The notes under the pieces were generated by a model. That model saw only the letters and a list, made by a program, of their open reading frames with translations, did not search any database and was not told the origin of the DNA. 32,871 bases of DNA, from NCBI GenBank assembly GCA_950295325.1, contig CATNTY010000039.1, positions 1 through 32,871 of the forward strand, given 5' to 3'. The DNA is from Polytrichum commune. Lineage: Eukaryota > Streptophyta > Polytrichopsida > Polytrichales > Polytrichaceae. How positions within the stretch are numbered: position 1 is the stretch's first letter; every line of letters starts with the position of its first letter. The position numbers were made by a program, and so were the translations under genes. Below are positions 24,101-32,524 of this stretch, in pieces.

Positions 24101-27100
24101 AAAAACAATCATCTAGAAAAGTGCAGTACTGAAGAACAACATTGAAATAAAACATGAAACCAGGAAAGCAGTGATTGCATTTGATGGCCTTCTTTGACCA
24201 AATGTTGAGGGTGAGCCCTTTAGGAATAGACCACACCTCTCTGGCAGACAAGCATCTACTGGCAATGAACAAAGTATGCTACTTGTGCTTGTCGTACTTG
24301 TACACAAGTTTCATTCAACACCTTGATGCATAACCATGAAAGTAATACACCTTGAAAAGAGAGGTCAGAAAAACACTTACTTTGGGTTCAAATGGAGGAA
24401 CAACAACACGCTGAAGAAGATCTACAAAAAGAGCCCGGTCCTGGCATCCTTTGAGACCATAGACAGTGGCTTGAAGGTTGGCAGCAGCCATTATGAAGTC
24501 AAGGTGGAGAGGATCAGAAGTATCAAAGACAAGCGGTGTTGGAGTTCTTTTTGTTCCACTCCAGAAAGGGGCACCCGCAGTTGTGGTCATACCAGCAGGA
24601 AAATTGAAACAGAGCTGCCAATGTAGACATAAGCAAAACAATGCCCATCATTTATCATGATGGAAATATTAAATAAGATAGTAGTCTACTAGGTGGAATC
24701 AGATTGGCCACCTCCAAGATTAAGATCCCAATGTGAATAATAACATAAAAGATAAATCATACAGCTATGCATAGAATAGGGCAGAAAATAAGACAGTCTC
24801 TAAGAATCAACTTGAATTTTGTATACAAAAAAACTCTTCTCTTCTAATATTTACTTCTCTTTTCAACAGCTGATACCTCACTGTACAGATTACAGAATGT
24901 TGCACTTCAATATAAAGCTCACAGTCTTGTGCACAAAACAGATTAGCCAAACAAACTAAGGCATTCATAAACTCATCATAGGGGGTGATTGTAAAATAAG
25001 CGTCCATTCTCATAATGACACAATGTCTTGTCAGAGGGCGAGATATTCTCCTAATTGTAGTCTTCACACATAGCAGAACCATACCTGCTTGATGCTATTG
25101 GAAAATAAGTCTTCAAATTGCAAACGAGCCCATTGCACACACGCGTCCAAACTGGACCACAAATTGAGTTCTCATCAGCCCATTTGCCACCTCTGGATAA
25201 TACTACCCCAAGAACTAGACAGTACCAAAATTGCACAACCTCATGTTGAGATCTGTAAATGCTCATGAAAGGCTTGACCTTTCAATCAGCATCCAAGCCC
25301 TCCATAGAGAACAAAGAACCTTCCATTATCTGCCTTTTTATAATAGCAGAGATATTGATTCAAGAAGGCACACTAGCATAAACACTCCACTTTTGCAACT
25401 ATCTGCAGTTGCAAGTGTTCTTACCCGAACTTACAAGTGTTGGCAAGTACTTGTTGAGCAACAGAAGATGTTGTCAGAAATCCAGAATATGGAAGTGGCA
25501 TTTCTCTCGGTTAAAATGAAATGCATTTTCAGGTGAAATCAATAAAGAAATAAATAGATCAACGCTCTGATGCAGCATAACATTACTCAGCGATGTGGGC
25601 CCTCGGAATACAGCAGTCAGATGCTGGGAGCTCAGTTAAAATCTGAGTCTCCCTGCAAAGCTTTCTGAGCATCTGACTGTTATAATCCAAGGGCCCACTG
25701 AACGAGCACTAAGTTCTGAGTAATATTATGAGTTAGCAGTCCCCAATTTTTTTTAATTAAGCCCTAAAAGAGTTTGCTAGATAGTTATAACACCAATAAA
25801 ATATAATGAAGCAAAACCTCAAGAAACTTCACGAGGAGATAATTTCATTTTAATAGTATGCATCTTGCATGGGAAAACCTTATGCAGGTATTGACTAGAC
25901 TTAGCTCTAGGTTGACAGACCAACCTCAAGGGCCGATGTCGCAAAAGTGCATCATGAAGAGTTTCCAAGATGGGAAGCCGTGATGAAGCTGGTGATTTAC
26001 GTATACTGTCCTGGAAGTCACGGCTAGACAAATAGGCGTTCACATCAACAGGTCGACTCTTGAAGAGAGCATCAAAGGTCTCCACAGCCCACCTAAGAGT
26101 ATGCTCTGTTGCATAAGGGAAATTTTTCAATGTACATATAGGTATTTCCTTGTGCTCTGGAGGGTCCCGAGTAGATGCATACATCTCAGTACAAAATGGT
26201 ACAAACACCTGCCATTACAATGAAGACCCTGCAATCAGTAGTAGAAGCTAAAACTGGTGAGGCATTCAAACTTTAGGATTACATGGTCTAGAAGGAAATA
26301 CAAATCTCCAACATTTGGCAAACTGGGAGAAGAATGCTTCAACACCTGGATGAAAACATACAATGCTTGGAGGTAGCATCATCAAGAGGTTACCACAAAC
26401 AAGAATTCAGATTCTTCATATGATGAGCTGATTCTCCTTCTCTATTAGCCCACCTCTTGTGAGAACTTGGCATAACTTGGCCAGTAAAACCATGAATATA
26501 TGGCAAACTGCAAGTATTATGTTATCACGTGATTAGGTTAAAAGCTCAACCTGAACACTGCCTTTGGTTCCATGCTTGCCACCATCAATCATTGGCCTCC
26601 TATTGGAAACACATCGAGTGTCGAGATAAAGCCTTGATGATGAAGAATCTACAGCTGAAAACACACCTGCAACTCCAACCCAAATATCCATCATCCCCAA
26701 GACATTGCAACTGTGGCCTCAGACATTAAATGACTTTTCAGTGATATTCATCATCAAGCTTTATGTGCTAACCAGACTTTCTGTGCTTAATATACCTGCT
26801 ATTGAGTTGAAGAATGAAGAGTCAAAAATAGTCTCCGTCTCTGGGTCAAACCTTTCCTGCACATTTGCAGGTTCACTCACGGATAAAAAACCTCTGATGA
26901 GAATATCAGTGCCTGTAGACTCACCTAACAGTGCATGTGCCTGTGTTCACACCTACAATACATCACACTAGATGGAACCTGCACTAGTGTTGGACATTAT
27001 GGTCTCCCACCCAATAGAACCAGACCTTGGAAGACAGCTGAGAAATCTTTAAAAGGGATGTGATGGGGAGGAAGAACAGACTACCTGCAGTGCATGAATC

Positions 27101-29597
27101 TGAGCAGAAGGATTGATTGTTCGCAAAGCTCTTGCAGCTGCCGGCGCCTTTGCACGATCGACATCCTCAAGCTGATAAAGGAGTTGATCAACCAGGTTGG
27201 GCTTGGAAACTACATCCATGTCTGTGATTGTGATGCTGCCATTTGAGCTACAGCCCACACCCATCATTACCAAGTTCTTCAACGCTTCACAACCAAGTCC
27301 ACCTGCCCCCACGACAAGCCACTGCACACACTCAAACTAAATCAGCAACCAACCCTATGAATGGCCACCACAATCATTTGAATGCTAAAACTTCCTACAA
27401 ATCTGAAGTCTGAGTCTCCATGTTCCATCACAGAGAAGGTTGCCTAATGACCGTCAGAGTAGGTATTCAGATATAGACTGCAATTGTCATAATGGAAACT
27501 GTTATTGTAACAAAGAGACATCTTCTTCAAAGACACACACACCTGAAGGGACCCAAGCTTCTCCTGAAATGCTCGGCCTAGCAAGGATATCTGGTCATCA
27601 TAACGAGACCCACAAGGGGCGGTGTCCTCTGAAGGAAGTGGTGCAGCCGGAAGGCACTCCACAGCATCAAAGTATAGCCACTGTTGTAGTGGGGTGAAAA
27701 CCCTTGACAGTCCCTGTCAATGCCAAATCAAACACAATGAGAAGTGGGGCATAACAAAAATCCTGAATTTATGGATTGTGGCCCTCAATATGTAAAGAGA
27801 TTGCAAGAGAGTTGTGGAAACTCCTTCTGACTTGCCTATGCATGACGTGACAGGGGAGAAGGCTCCGTAGAGAAGTGTTTAAAACCCAACCAACCATAGT
27901 GATCAAGTTTTGTCTGCTGTGCAATAATTGATGTTCTATCCAACTCCCCTTGAGAGATTTTAAAAGCCCATGGAAGTGGAGGATTGATTGCTGGTGAGAA
28001 CCATCATCACTGCTACGAACATGTTGGACACACCAGCAGTCGGCCAGAACAAACTTTCATCATCAGAGATCGACAGATGGATGGCTGCTCCCCTAGGTTG
28101 CACATAGGAAAATTTAAAAGGTACCTTCATGGCCTCCTGGGCAGCAATGCCGCCAGTTACAGCAGCTACAGGACACAGTTCAACATGTGCACCTTGTGCA
28201 AGAAGTCGTACAAACTCCTCGTCTATGTCAATCTTCTTCCGAAATGATGATGGTCCAGCCTGTGAATTGCCCAAAATCACCCCCGTAGCGGCGGCTGCTG
28301 CTGCCGCCATGCCATCTATGCTACTGTTTACACCGCTACATCCAGCTCCTCTCTCTTCATTCAGGCCCTGTTCTCTTTCCCCAAGAGTTTTCAAAACAAC
28401 CTCAGCCGGCTCCTCTTCCTCCGCCGCTTCAGCTGACTCTTCCATTGAGAAGCTACCATTGCTAGCATTCCCCTTCCCAACACCCACAACATCTAAGTTT
28501 GTCCAAATTTCGCGAGCCAATGCTACAACCTCGTGCAATTGGTCAGAGCTAATAGCAGCAGCACTTGAGGATGATGATGATGGTGATGGATTATTCTCCC
28601 CATTATGATGATGATGTCGTCGTCGTCTCTCAAACTCATCCACAGCTTGAAAGGCAACATGCAGGTGTAATGCTCGGGATTCTTTCACAGGGTCACTAAC
28701 ACAGAACTTTGGAGCCACCAGCGCCCTTTCCAGAGACATAAATTCCACTCTCTTGGATGTCTTCACCTTACTGAAATACCCACCTGACAAATACCGGCCA
28801 TAAGATCGTGTGTCCTCCTGTATGGTGAAAGAATTCACTCCTGCCACTGTAATTGCATACGGTGTCGACCGATTCAAGTCCTCCATTCCCTTAATCCCAT
28901 TAAACACCACCTCGTCTCCATCCTCAAGGCCATGCCTCTGCTCCTCGACAACTGTCACCGTGGCAGGAAAGTCCTGTGTAATGCCCTCCACCAGAATCAC
29001 CCCCGGAGGCTCCCCTGTTTCATCCAGAATGGAGAAATCATCTCCAAAATCCACAAACACAGATGAAAACACACCACGACAAATGGCTGCCACAAACGGA
29101 ACACCCAAGGAGCGACATATGGAGTTCCATCTGATTAACTCTGGTAATGTGCCCACAGTGGCCACCATAGCACCATAGCTCCCCACTGCACTCTCCAACG
29201 CATGGCCGGATGTCAAGGTCACAATCTCAATGGATGGGCTGATGCTCTCCTTCAATTTGTGTGCTGTGGCAACTGCCCGGTTTCGTCCCACGTCAGCACC
29301 ACTGAGGAGAAACTGTGCCCCGAGATCGGCTATGGCAACTGGTTCATCATCCACCAACCCTAACCCTTGCACACCTGACATCACCAGATTCTTCGCCACC
29401 TCAGCTCCCACCCCCTTGCAACCTACAATCAGCACTCGGCTGTGCTGCAGCGAGCTAACTGCCTCCCTGCCTAATGTGTGGATTAGCCGCGAGTACCGCA
29501 GCTCGTTCGTCTCCTTCATGGACGGAGCTGACACTGTCGCCACGTTGATTATGCCTCCTCCGTCCGCTGGCGCATTGTCCACGTCCATGGTTACCAT
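20975..29597 (-). CDS. Divergent ubiquitin-activating enzyme E1 (UBA1/UBA6-like), 13 exons, 1146 aa
   Basis: E1 enzymes adenylate the C terminus of ubiquitin with ATP, hold it as a thioester on a cysteine and pass it to E2 enzymes in cytosol and nucleus. Exons (minus strand): 29597-28125, 27713-27543, 27321-27085, 26856-26796, 26666-26551, 26208-25925, 25151-25085, 24614-24381, 23209-23066, 22562-22437, 22218-22030, 21884-21765, 21193-20975. All introns are GT-AG, phases match, and the total is 3441 nt with a TAG stop. Domains: inactive adenylation half (about 33-170 and 285-320, YSR and GCKGVGAE), first catalytic-cysteine half (about 172-280), active adenylation domain (GAGGLG 553-558, ITDMD 579-584, AVD 652-654), second catalytic-cysteine domain with PICTLKNFP (Cys711), and ubiquitin-fold domain (about 1040-1146). 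The first ATG follows an in-frame stop; a second ATG three codons on sits in ACCATGG. Oddities: the NLxRQ arginine is Asp593, and a low-complexity insertion lies within 322-455. At 1146 aa it is longer than the usual 1050-1080. Because the frame is intact it is probably expressed; full ubiquitin activation is not certain. Confidence 0.93.
21765..21884 (-). CDS. E1 exon 12: residues 1035-1074, start of ubiquitin-fold domain
   Basis: Codes [17 protein letters not shown] and [16 protein letters not shown], matching the W-T-x-W-D-R motif at the entry of the ubiquitin-fold domain that recruits E2s. The acceptor is TGGTTCAG|GTG and the donor CTTGAG|GTATTT. Confidence 0.88.
22030..22218 (-). CDS. 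E1 exon 11: residues 972-1034
   Basis: Codes [18 protein letters not shown] and [11 protein letters not shown], the strongly conserved AGxIIPAIATTTAxVxGLxCLELYK helix, then the [13 protein letters not shown] strand. Boundaries are GGTTGCAG|GCA and CACACG|GTAATT. Confidence 0.92.
22437..22562 (-). CDS. E1 exon 10: residues 930-971
   Basis: Codes [17 protein letters not shown] and then [16 protein letters not shown], the conserved FEKDDDxNxH...ASNLRAxNY block of the adenylation domain. The acceptor is GATTACAG|GGA and the donor TTACAG|GTGTGT. Confidence 0.9.
23066..23209 (-). CDS. E1 exon 9: residues 882-929
   Basis: Codes [12 protein letters not shown] followed by a variable, charged segment ([17 protein letters not shown]) and [11 protein letters not shown]. 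Variable sequence is normal at this point in E1s. The acceptor is GGTATAG|GAA and the donor CTTGCG|GTTAGT. Confidence 0.85.
23210..24380 (-). other. E1 intron 8, the longest (1171 bp)
   Basis: AT-rich DNA with no coding remnant or clear repeat that I can see. The remaining introns run from 129 bp (intron 4) to 773 bp (intron 6). Confidence 0.75.
24381..24614 (-). CDS. E1 exon 8: residues 804-881
   Basis: Codes [35 protein letters not shown] and VVVPPFEPK, the end of the catalytic-cysteine domain returning to the adenylation fold. These blocks resemble animal UBA1 more closely than the Arabidopsis type. Boundaries are TTGGCAG|CTC and CCCAAA|GTAAGT. Confidence 0.92.
25085..25151 (-). CDS. E1 exon 7: 67-nt micro-exon, residues 781-803
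   Basis: Codes [16 protein letters not shown] and NSIKQ, matching the conserved CxxWARxxFEDxF...IKQL helix of the second catalytic-cysteine domain. The acceptor is TGGTCCAG|T and the donor AAGCAG|GTATGG. The phase fits exon 6 exactly. A longer open frame overlaps it in another frame and is a shadow. Confidence 0.88.
25576..25730. mobile_element. Foldback MITE-like element in E1 intron 6
   Basis: The arms CATAACATTACTCAG (25576-25590) and CTGAGTAATATTATG (25716-25730) are inverted. Inner blocks GTGGGCCC and CAGTCAGATGCT pair with GGGCCCAC and AGCATCTGACTG. The whole is a 155-bp imperfect palindrome with AT-rich edges, inside an intron of the E1 gene and away from its splice sites. Confidence 0.65.
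25925..26208 (-). CDS. E1 exon 6: catalytic cysteine, residues 687-780
   Basis: Codes [17 protein letters not shown] and then [19 protein letters not shown]. The catalytic cysteine that carries the ubiquitin thioester is Cys711, in the invariant CT-x-x-x-FP setting. The second catalytic-cysteine domain continues with VNAYLSS. The exon begins GTG after AATGGCAG and ends in phase 2 (TTGAG|GTTGGT), joining exon 7 as a split serine. Confidence 0.93.
26551..26666 (-). CDS. E1 exon 5: residues 648-686, crossover loop
   Basis: Completes the split glycine and codes [18 protein letters not shown], equivalent to the VVNALDNxxARxYVDxRC motif, so the metal/ATP-linked Asp is kept as Asp654. [11 protein letters not shown] follows, equivalent to SGTLGTKxNTQ. 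The acceptor is AGTTGCAG|GTG and the donor GTTCAG|GTTGAG. Confidence 0.88.
26796..26856 (-). CDS. E1 exon 4: 61-nt micro-exon, residues 628-647
   Basis: Codes [20 protein letters not shown] plus the first base of a split glycine codon. The FDxxFF block matches the ENVFDDAFW-type helix of other E1s. The acceptor is ATGTGCAG|GAA and the donor GCAG|GTATAT. It is too short to stand out as an open frame and was found by homology and phase. Confidence 0.88.
27085..27321 (-). CDS. E1 exon 3: ATP-binding Rossmann loop with altered arginine motif, residues 549-627
   Basis: Begins [17 protein letters not shown], the ATP-binding glycine loop of the active adenylation domain, followed by ITDMDVV (Asp582 and Asp584). 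The next signature, NLxRQFLFR in known E1s, reads NLVDQLLYQ here: Asn590 is kept, but the two arginines are Asp593 (GAT) and Gln598 (CAG). The ATP-contacting lysine is kept as Lys606 in DRAKA. Boundaries are TGTGTGCAG|TGG and CTGCAG|GTAGTC. Confidence 0.92.
27543..27713 (-). CDS. E1 exon 2: residues 492-548
   Basis: Codes for the [17 protein letters not shown] strand-helix block and [12 protein letters not shown], which match the linker entering the active adenylation domain of all ubiquitin E1s. The acceptor is TTGACAG|GGA and the donor CTTCAG|GTGTGT. A nearer AG (GTCAAG) would break the frame and was not used. Confidence 0.9.
27714..28124 (-). other. E1 intron 1
   Basis: A 411-bp GT-AG intron. 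The exon 1 frame runs on for 54 codons past the donor before a stop, so retention would truncate the protein before the active adenylation domain. Nothing else was seen in it. Confidence 0.8.
28125..29597 (-). CDS. E1 exon 1: inactive adenylation half, first Cys half-domain, low-complexity insertion
   Basis: Codes for residues 1-491. It opens with an acidic, glycine-rich leader, then the first Rossmann repeat with YSR near residue 35, the GCKGVGAE glycine loop near 59-66 and DVGRNRA near 102-108. The first catalytic-cysteine half follows ([21 protein letters not shown]). Residues about 322-455 are low complexity: RRRRHHHH, a serine run, an acidic EEEE stretch and an alanine run. The fold resumes at about 456. 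The exon ends ATG AAG|GTACCT. It is clearly more GC-rich than its introns. Confidence 0.93.
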
Positions 29598-29689
29598 TCT
29601 CGAATCCGTAGGGCTAATGATTCTTCACATCCGCCTTCGAATGCCTAATCAACAATCTTTTCCGTTCCGTTCCTTTCCTGCCCCAGTCC

Positions 29690-30365
29690 CCCTGGCAGTC
29701 CAAAGAACCACCCAGCACTTCAAATTCTAACCAAATCAAACCCGAGCTCTGCAACACCAAAAACTAGGGAAAATTCCTCACACAAAACCAGAATGCAATT
29801 CCCGTCATTTCATTCACCCGCCACTTCTTCGGAGTCCAAACAACCACCCGACACTTCAAATAAATCCAAACCAAACCAAATCAAACCCGAGCGATTTCCC
29901 GCAGCTCTGCAGCAACACAAACTAGGGCAAAATTCCTCCCACAAACACCCTAAACAAAATTCCCGTCACTTCCTCGGATTCCAAACAACCAGCCCACACT
30001 CCAAATCAAAACCAAACCGTATCAATCAAATGAAACCAAACCCGAGCGGTTTTCCGCAGCTCTGCAACACCATAAACTAGGGAAAAATTCCTCACGCAAA
30101 ATCCAAAAAAGAATTCTCGTCAATTCATTCACCCACCACTTTTTCGGAGACCAAAATACCACACAACACTTAAAAGCGCTTCGAATCAACTCAAACCCGA
30201 GTGAGTTCCCGCAGCTCTGCAATACCAAAAACTAGGGCAAAATTCCTCAGAACACAATTCCCGTCATTTCAAATCGCCCCCAGCCACAAATAACCACACA
30301 CACAACTTCAAACCAGACCAAACCAAACCAAATCTGCAGCTGTGCAGAACTTGAAATTAGGGCTA
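29690..30365 (-). repeat. Tandem repeat of about 155 bp, four clear copies and one degenerate, 5' of the E1 gene
   Basis: On the plus strand each unit contains AAACCCGAG, CGCAGCTCTGCAACACC, AAACTAGGGCAAAATTCCTC, AATTCCCGTCA and CCACTTCTTCGGAGTCCAAA. The CTCTGCA or CTGTGCA anchor starts at about 29747, 29905, 30060, 30215 and, degenerate, 30340 (spacings 158, 155, 155, 125). Read in the E1 direction each unit offers TTTTGGTGTTGCAG, which resembles a 3' splice site. The array starts about 90 bp before the E1 ATG. Confidence 0.85.
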
Positions 30366-30436
30366 ATCCTCGGCACAGAGGCACAACAAGAAAACTTGCA
30401 TCACTTTCTTCGCTTGATGGATCATCTTCCTTACCT

Positions 30437-30443
30437 TACCCGA
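30437..30443 (-). promoter_or_regulatory. Possible 5' splice site of an E1 leader intron
   Basis: The minus strand reads ACTCGG|GTAAGGTAAG, a strong plant donor with no coding exon around it. With an acceptor-like TTGCAG in the repeat array (nearest copy about 29749) it could bound a leader intron of about 690 bp. There is no transcript evidence here. Confidence 0.3.
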
Positions 30444-30539
30444 GTATTGTTGCAATTTAAAAGGGAACAAGAAGCTTCAAAAAAATGGAGGTCGAGCAGA
30501 TTAGTATGCAAGCCTAATTCCTTTAACTAATTTTTGCAC

Positions 30540-30740
30540 AAGAAATCCTCCGAGGCCTAAGAAGGCGAAGCAAATGTTTACAACGACGACGACGACACCA
30601 ACAACAGCAACAAGCGACGAGACACTTTGAAAGAGAAGACGAAGAAAGAGAACTCTCTTTACACGGAAGGTACAGCAAGCGACCGCTGGACAACCGCTCA
30701 ATTTAGCGCAGTCGGATGTACGTTATTGGTATTATATTGG
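30540..30740 (-). promoter_or_regulatory. Candidate core promoter and 5' leader of the E1 gene
   Basis: On the minus strand a TATAATA sequence at about 30736-30730, preceded by CCAA, lies about 30-70 bp upstream of a pyrimidine-rich tract (TTCTCTTTCTTCGTCTTC, within 30628-30662). A GTCGTCGTCGTC microsatellite follows at about 30584-30595. TATA followed by a CT-rich patch is a common plant core-promoter layout. The transcription start is inferred, not seen. Confidence 0.4.
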
Positions 30741-30902
30741 GGATAATCACAGCGACCGCTGGATACTTTCTGAACTTAGCGAGGGAAGTGCAGCAGTGTC
30801 TGCGTTGGGCGACCGCTGGATAAAACTTCGGAATTATGATGGGACACGCGGGACAATGGCGAAGGCATGCGTACACGGAAGGTAAAGCAGGCGACCGCTG
30901 GA
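30679..30902. repeat. Four copies of the 12-bp word GCGACCGCTGGA
   Basis: Exact copies begin at 30679, 30752, 30809 and 30891. The first and last sit inside a longer 33-bp duplicate (TACACGGAAGGTA, then AGCA, then GCGACCGCTGGACA). The block lies just upstream of the proposed E1 promoter and is far more GC-rich than the DNA on either side. It could be cis-elements or remains of a minisatellite. Confidence 0.8.
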
Positions 30903-30904
30903 CA

Positions 30905-32288
30905 TTGCTTTTTAAATGGACGACAATGAACTTGGGAAGATGAACTTCCACCTTCTATGCAAATCCATTTGGTCTACAAATATGAATTTGGCGAAGTTAC
31001 CATACTAAGGTATGTGGACGTTATTCGGTTATTATTCTTAATCGGACACCTATATATTTGATTGGTATGCAATGAGGTGAGGATCCAAGAACAAACATTG
31101 TAAAGACACATGGTTGAAAGAGATTGGACTACGTCTTCATAATGTATTAACTACTCCACCTCAACAGTGAACACAACTGAAAGGACTTATGTCTTCAACT
31201 AAGAATTCAACAAACATAGAATTTTGATAACCATAACTAAGTCAAGGAAGGTCCGATTTACAATCTGGTATACTTTCTTAATGCTTCATTGTAGAATTGC
31301 TACTACAAATTGAATTGTGTAAATCTATTTGGTAGAGGTTGGAGAACATGAAAAATGAAACAATTGACACCCACATACCTTAGTTTTGGGCACTTTAGCA
31401 TGAAGTGTTTCTATATGTCAAAGGATAAGAGTTGTTGTGGTTTTTGAAGGAGGCATAACACCCTATACTGCATAATGGTTAACCGTAATCAACATATGGC
31501 TAACGGACTCACATTCATGTTGGTACCTAAATAAAGGCGTTATTTTTTTTAATTTGTTTGTTGTGGTTTTTGTCAAAAAAACTATCCACATGAAATAGTT
31601 TAGCACTTTTCAAAAACAAAATCATGTAGAGAGTAAGGTGGTGTACTAAGCATGTGACTAGTTAAATATGTCTTTTTTCTTTCTTAGATTTGCATTCTAA
31701 TTATTGCATGCATAACATAATGTTATTCAATGGTCCATTCTCACAAACTTTAGCATATGTTCGTGGGTTACCCAAAAAAAATGTGGGCTTCAACTAAAGG
31801 ATACCATCCCCACACCCCACCTTGTGGAGGGCATTGGCGAAAAACATAAAAACTTTGTGCAATGAAATATAAGGTCTCAAATTTTAATCGTCGATAAATT
31901 TTGTAAAATAATTATATATAATATAAGGTGCTTTGGGTGTACAAAACATGATTATATGTAATATAGCATTTTACATCATATCATATGATTACCATAGTGA
32001 TACATATAAAATATTATGAACATAAAGGGCTGGATATGAAAAATCATATACAATATCTTGCACCTCAATTATGGAGAATGAATGAATAATTGTTGACTTT
32101 TGTAAAGAATTGAGGATAGACGAAATCACATGGGAGATGTCCCCTAGGGTTTCAAGGGGGGGGGCTTGAGAAAGTAAGGAGCTTTGCAAGGAGTGGGGTT
32201 AGTGTTAGGGCATCACATTGGACTCCTTTATTTAGGTATGTTTTGTGTTTGGTAATAAGTAGGTAGTGTGTCTCCTTGTGCATTAGCC
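30905..32288. other. Intergenic upstream of the E1 promoter, no gene seen
   Basis: AT-rich, stops in all frames, no recognised motif. Confidence 0.55.
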
Positions 32289-32524
32289 GGGGGGGGGGGG
32301 GGGGGAGCACCGTGGAATAACATTGAGAGGAAAAAAATTGGTTTTCTTGGAGGGTGTGAGGTTTTGGGCGATAAAATGGCTAGCAAGAAGCCATGTGGAT
32401 GTGAGGTGGGCAGGTTGATGTCATCAATGCTTATGGTGTTGGTTGGTGCCCACATGTGAGGGGAGACGATTTGGGAAGGTGGCAAGTGGGAGTATGTGAG
32501 GTGGTGGGTGGGTGGGGGGGGGGG
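32289..32524 (+). repeat. Poly-G tract (17 nt) and G-rich quadruplex motif
   Basis: A run of 17 G at 32289-32305 and a GGTGGGTGGGTG...G(11) motif at about 32502-32524. Both sit on the plus strand, like the run at 5835. Open frames on the minus strand that cross these tracts show artificial poly-proline. Confidence 0.85.

Noticed and set aside
25051-25266. A 71-codon minus-strand frame
   Set aside because: It overlaps the 67-nt E1 exon 7 in a different frame; the conserved E1 motif is in the other frame.
26959-26990. CACTAG...CTAGTG palindrome in E1 intron 3
   Set aside because: Too short and lacking internal arms or a target duplication; likely chance.
28129-28608. A 159-codon plus-strand open frame
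   Set aside because: It is the antisense shadow of the low-complexity part of E1 exon 1. Other plus-strand frames at 28810-29730 are shadows too.
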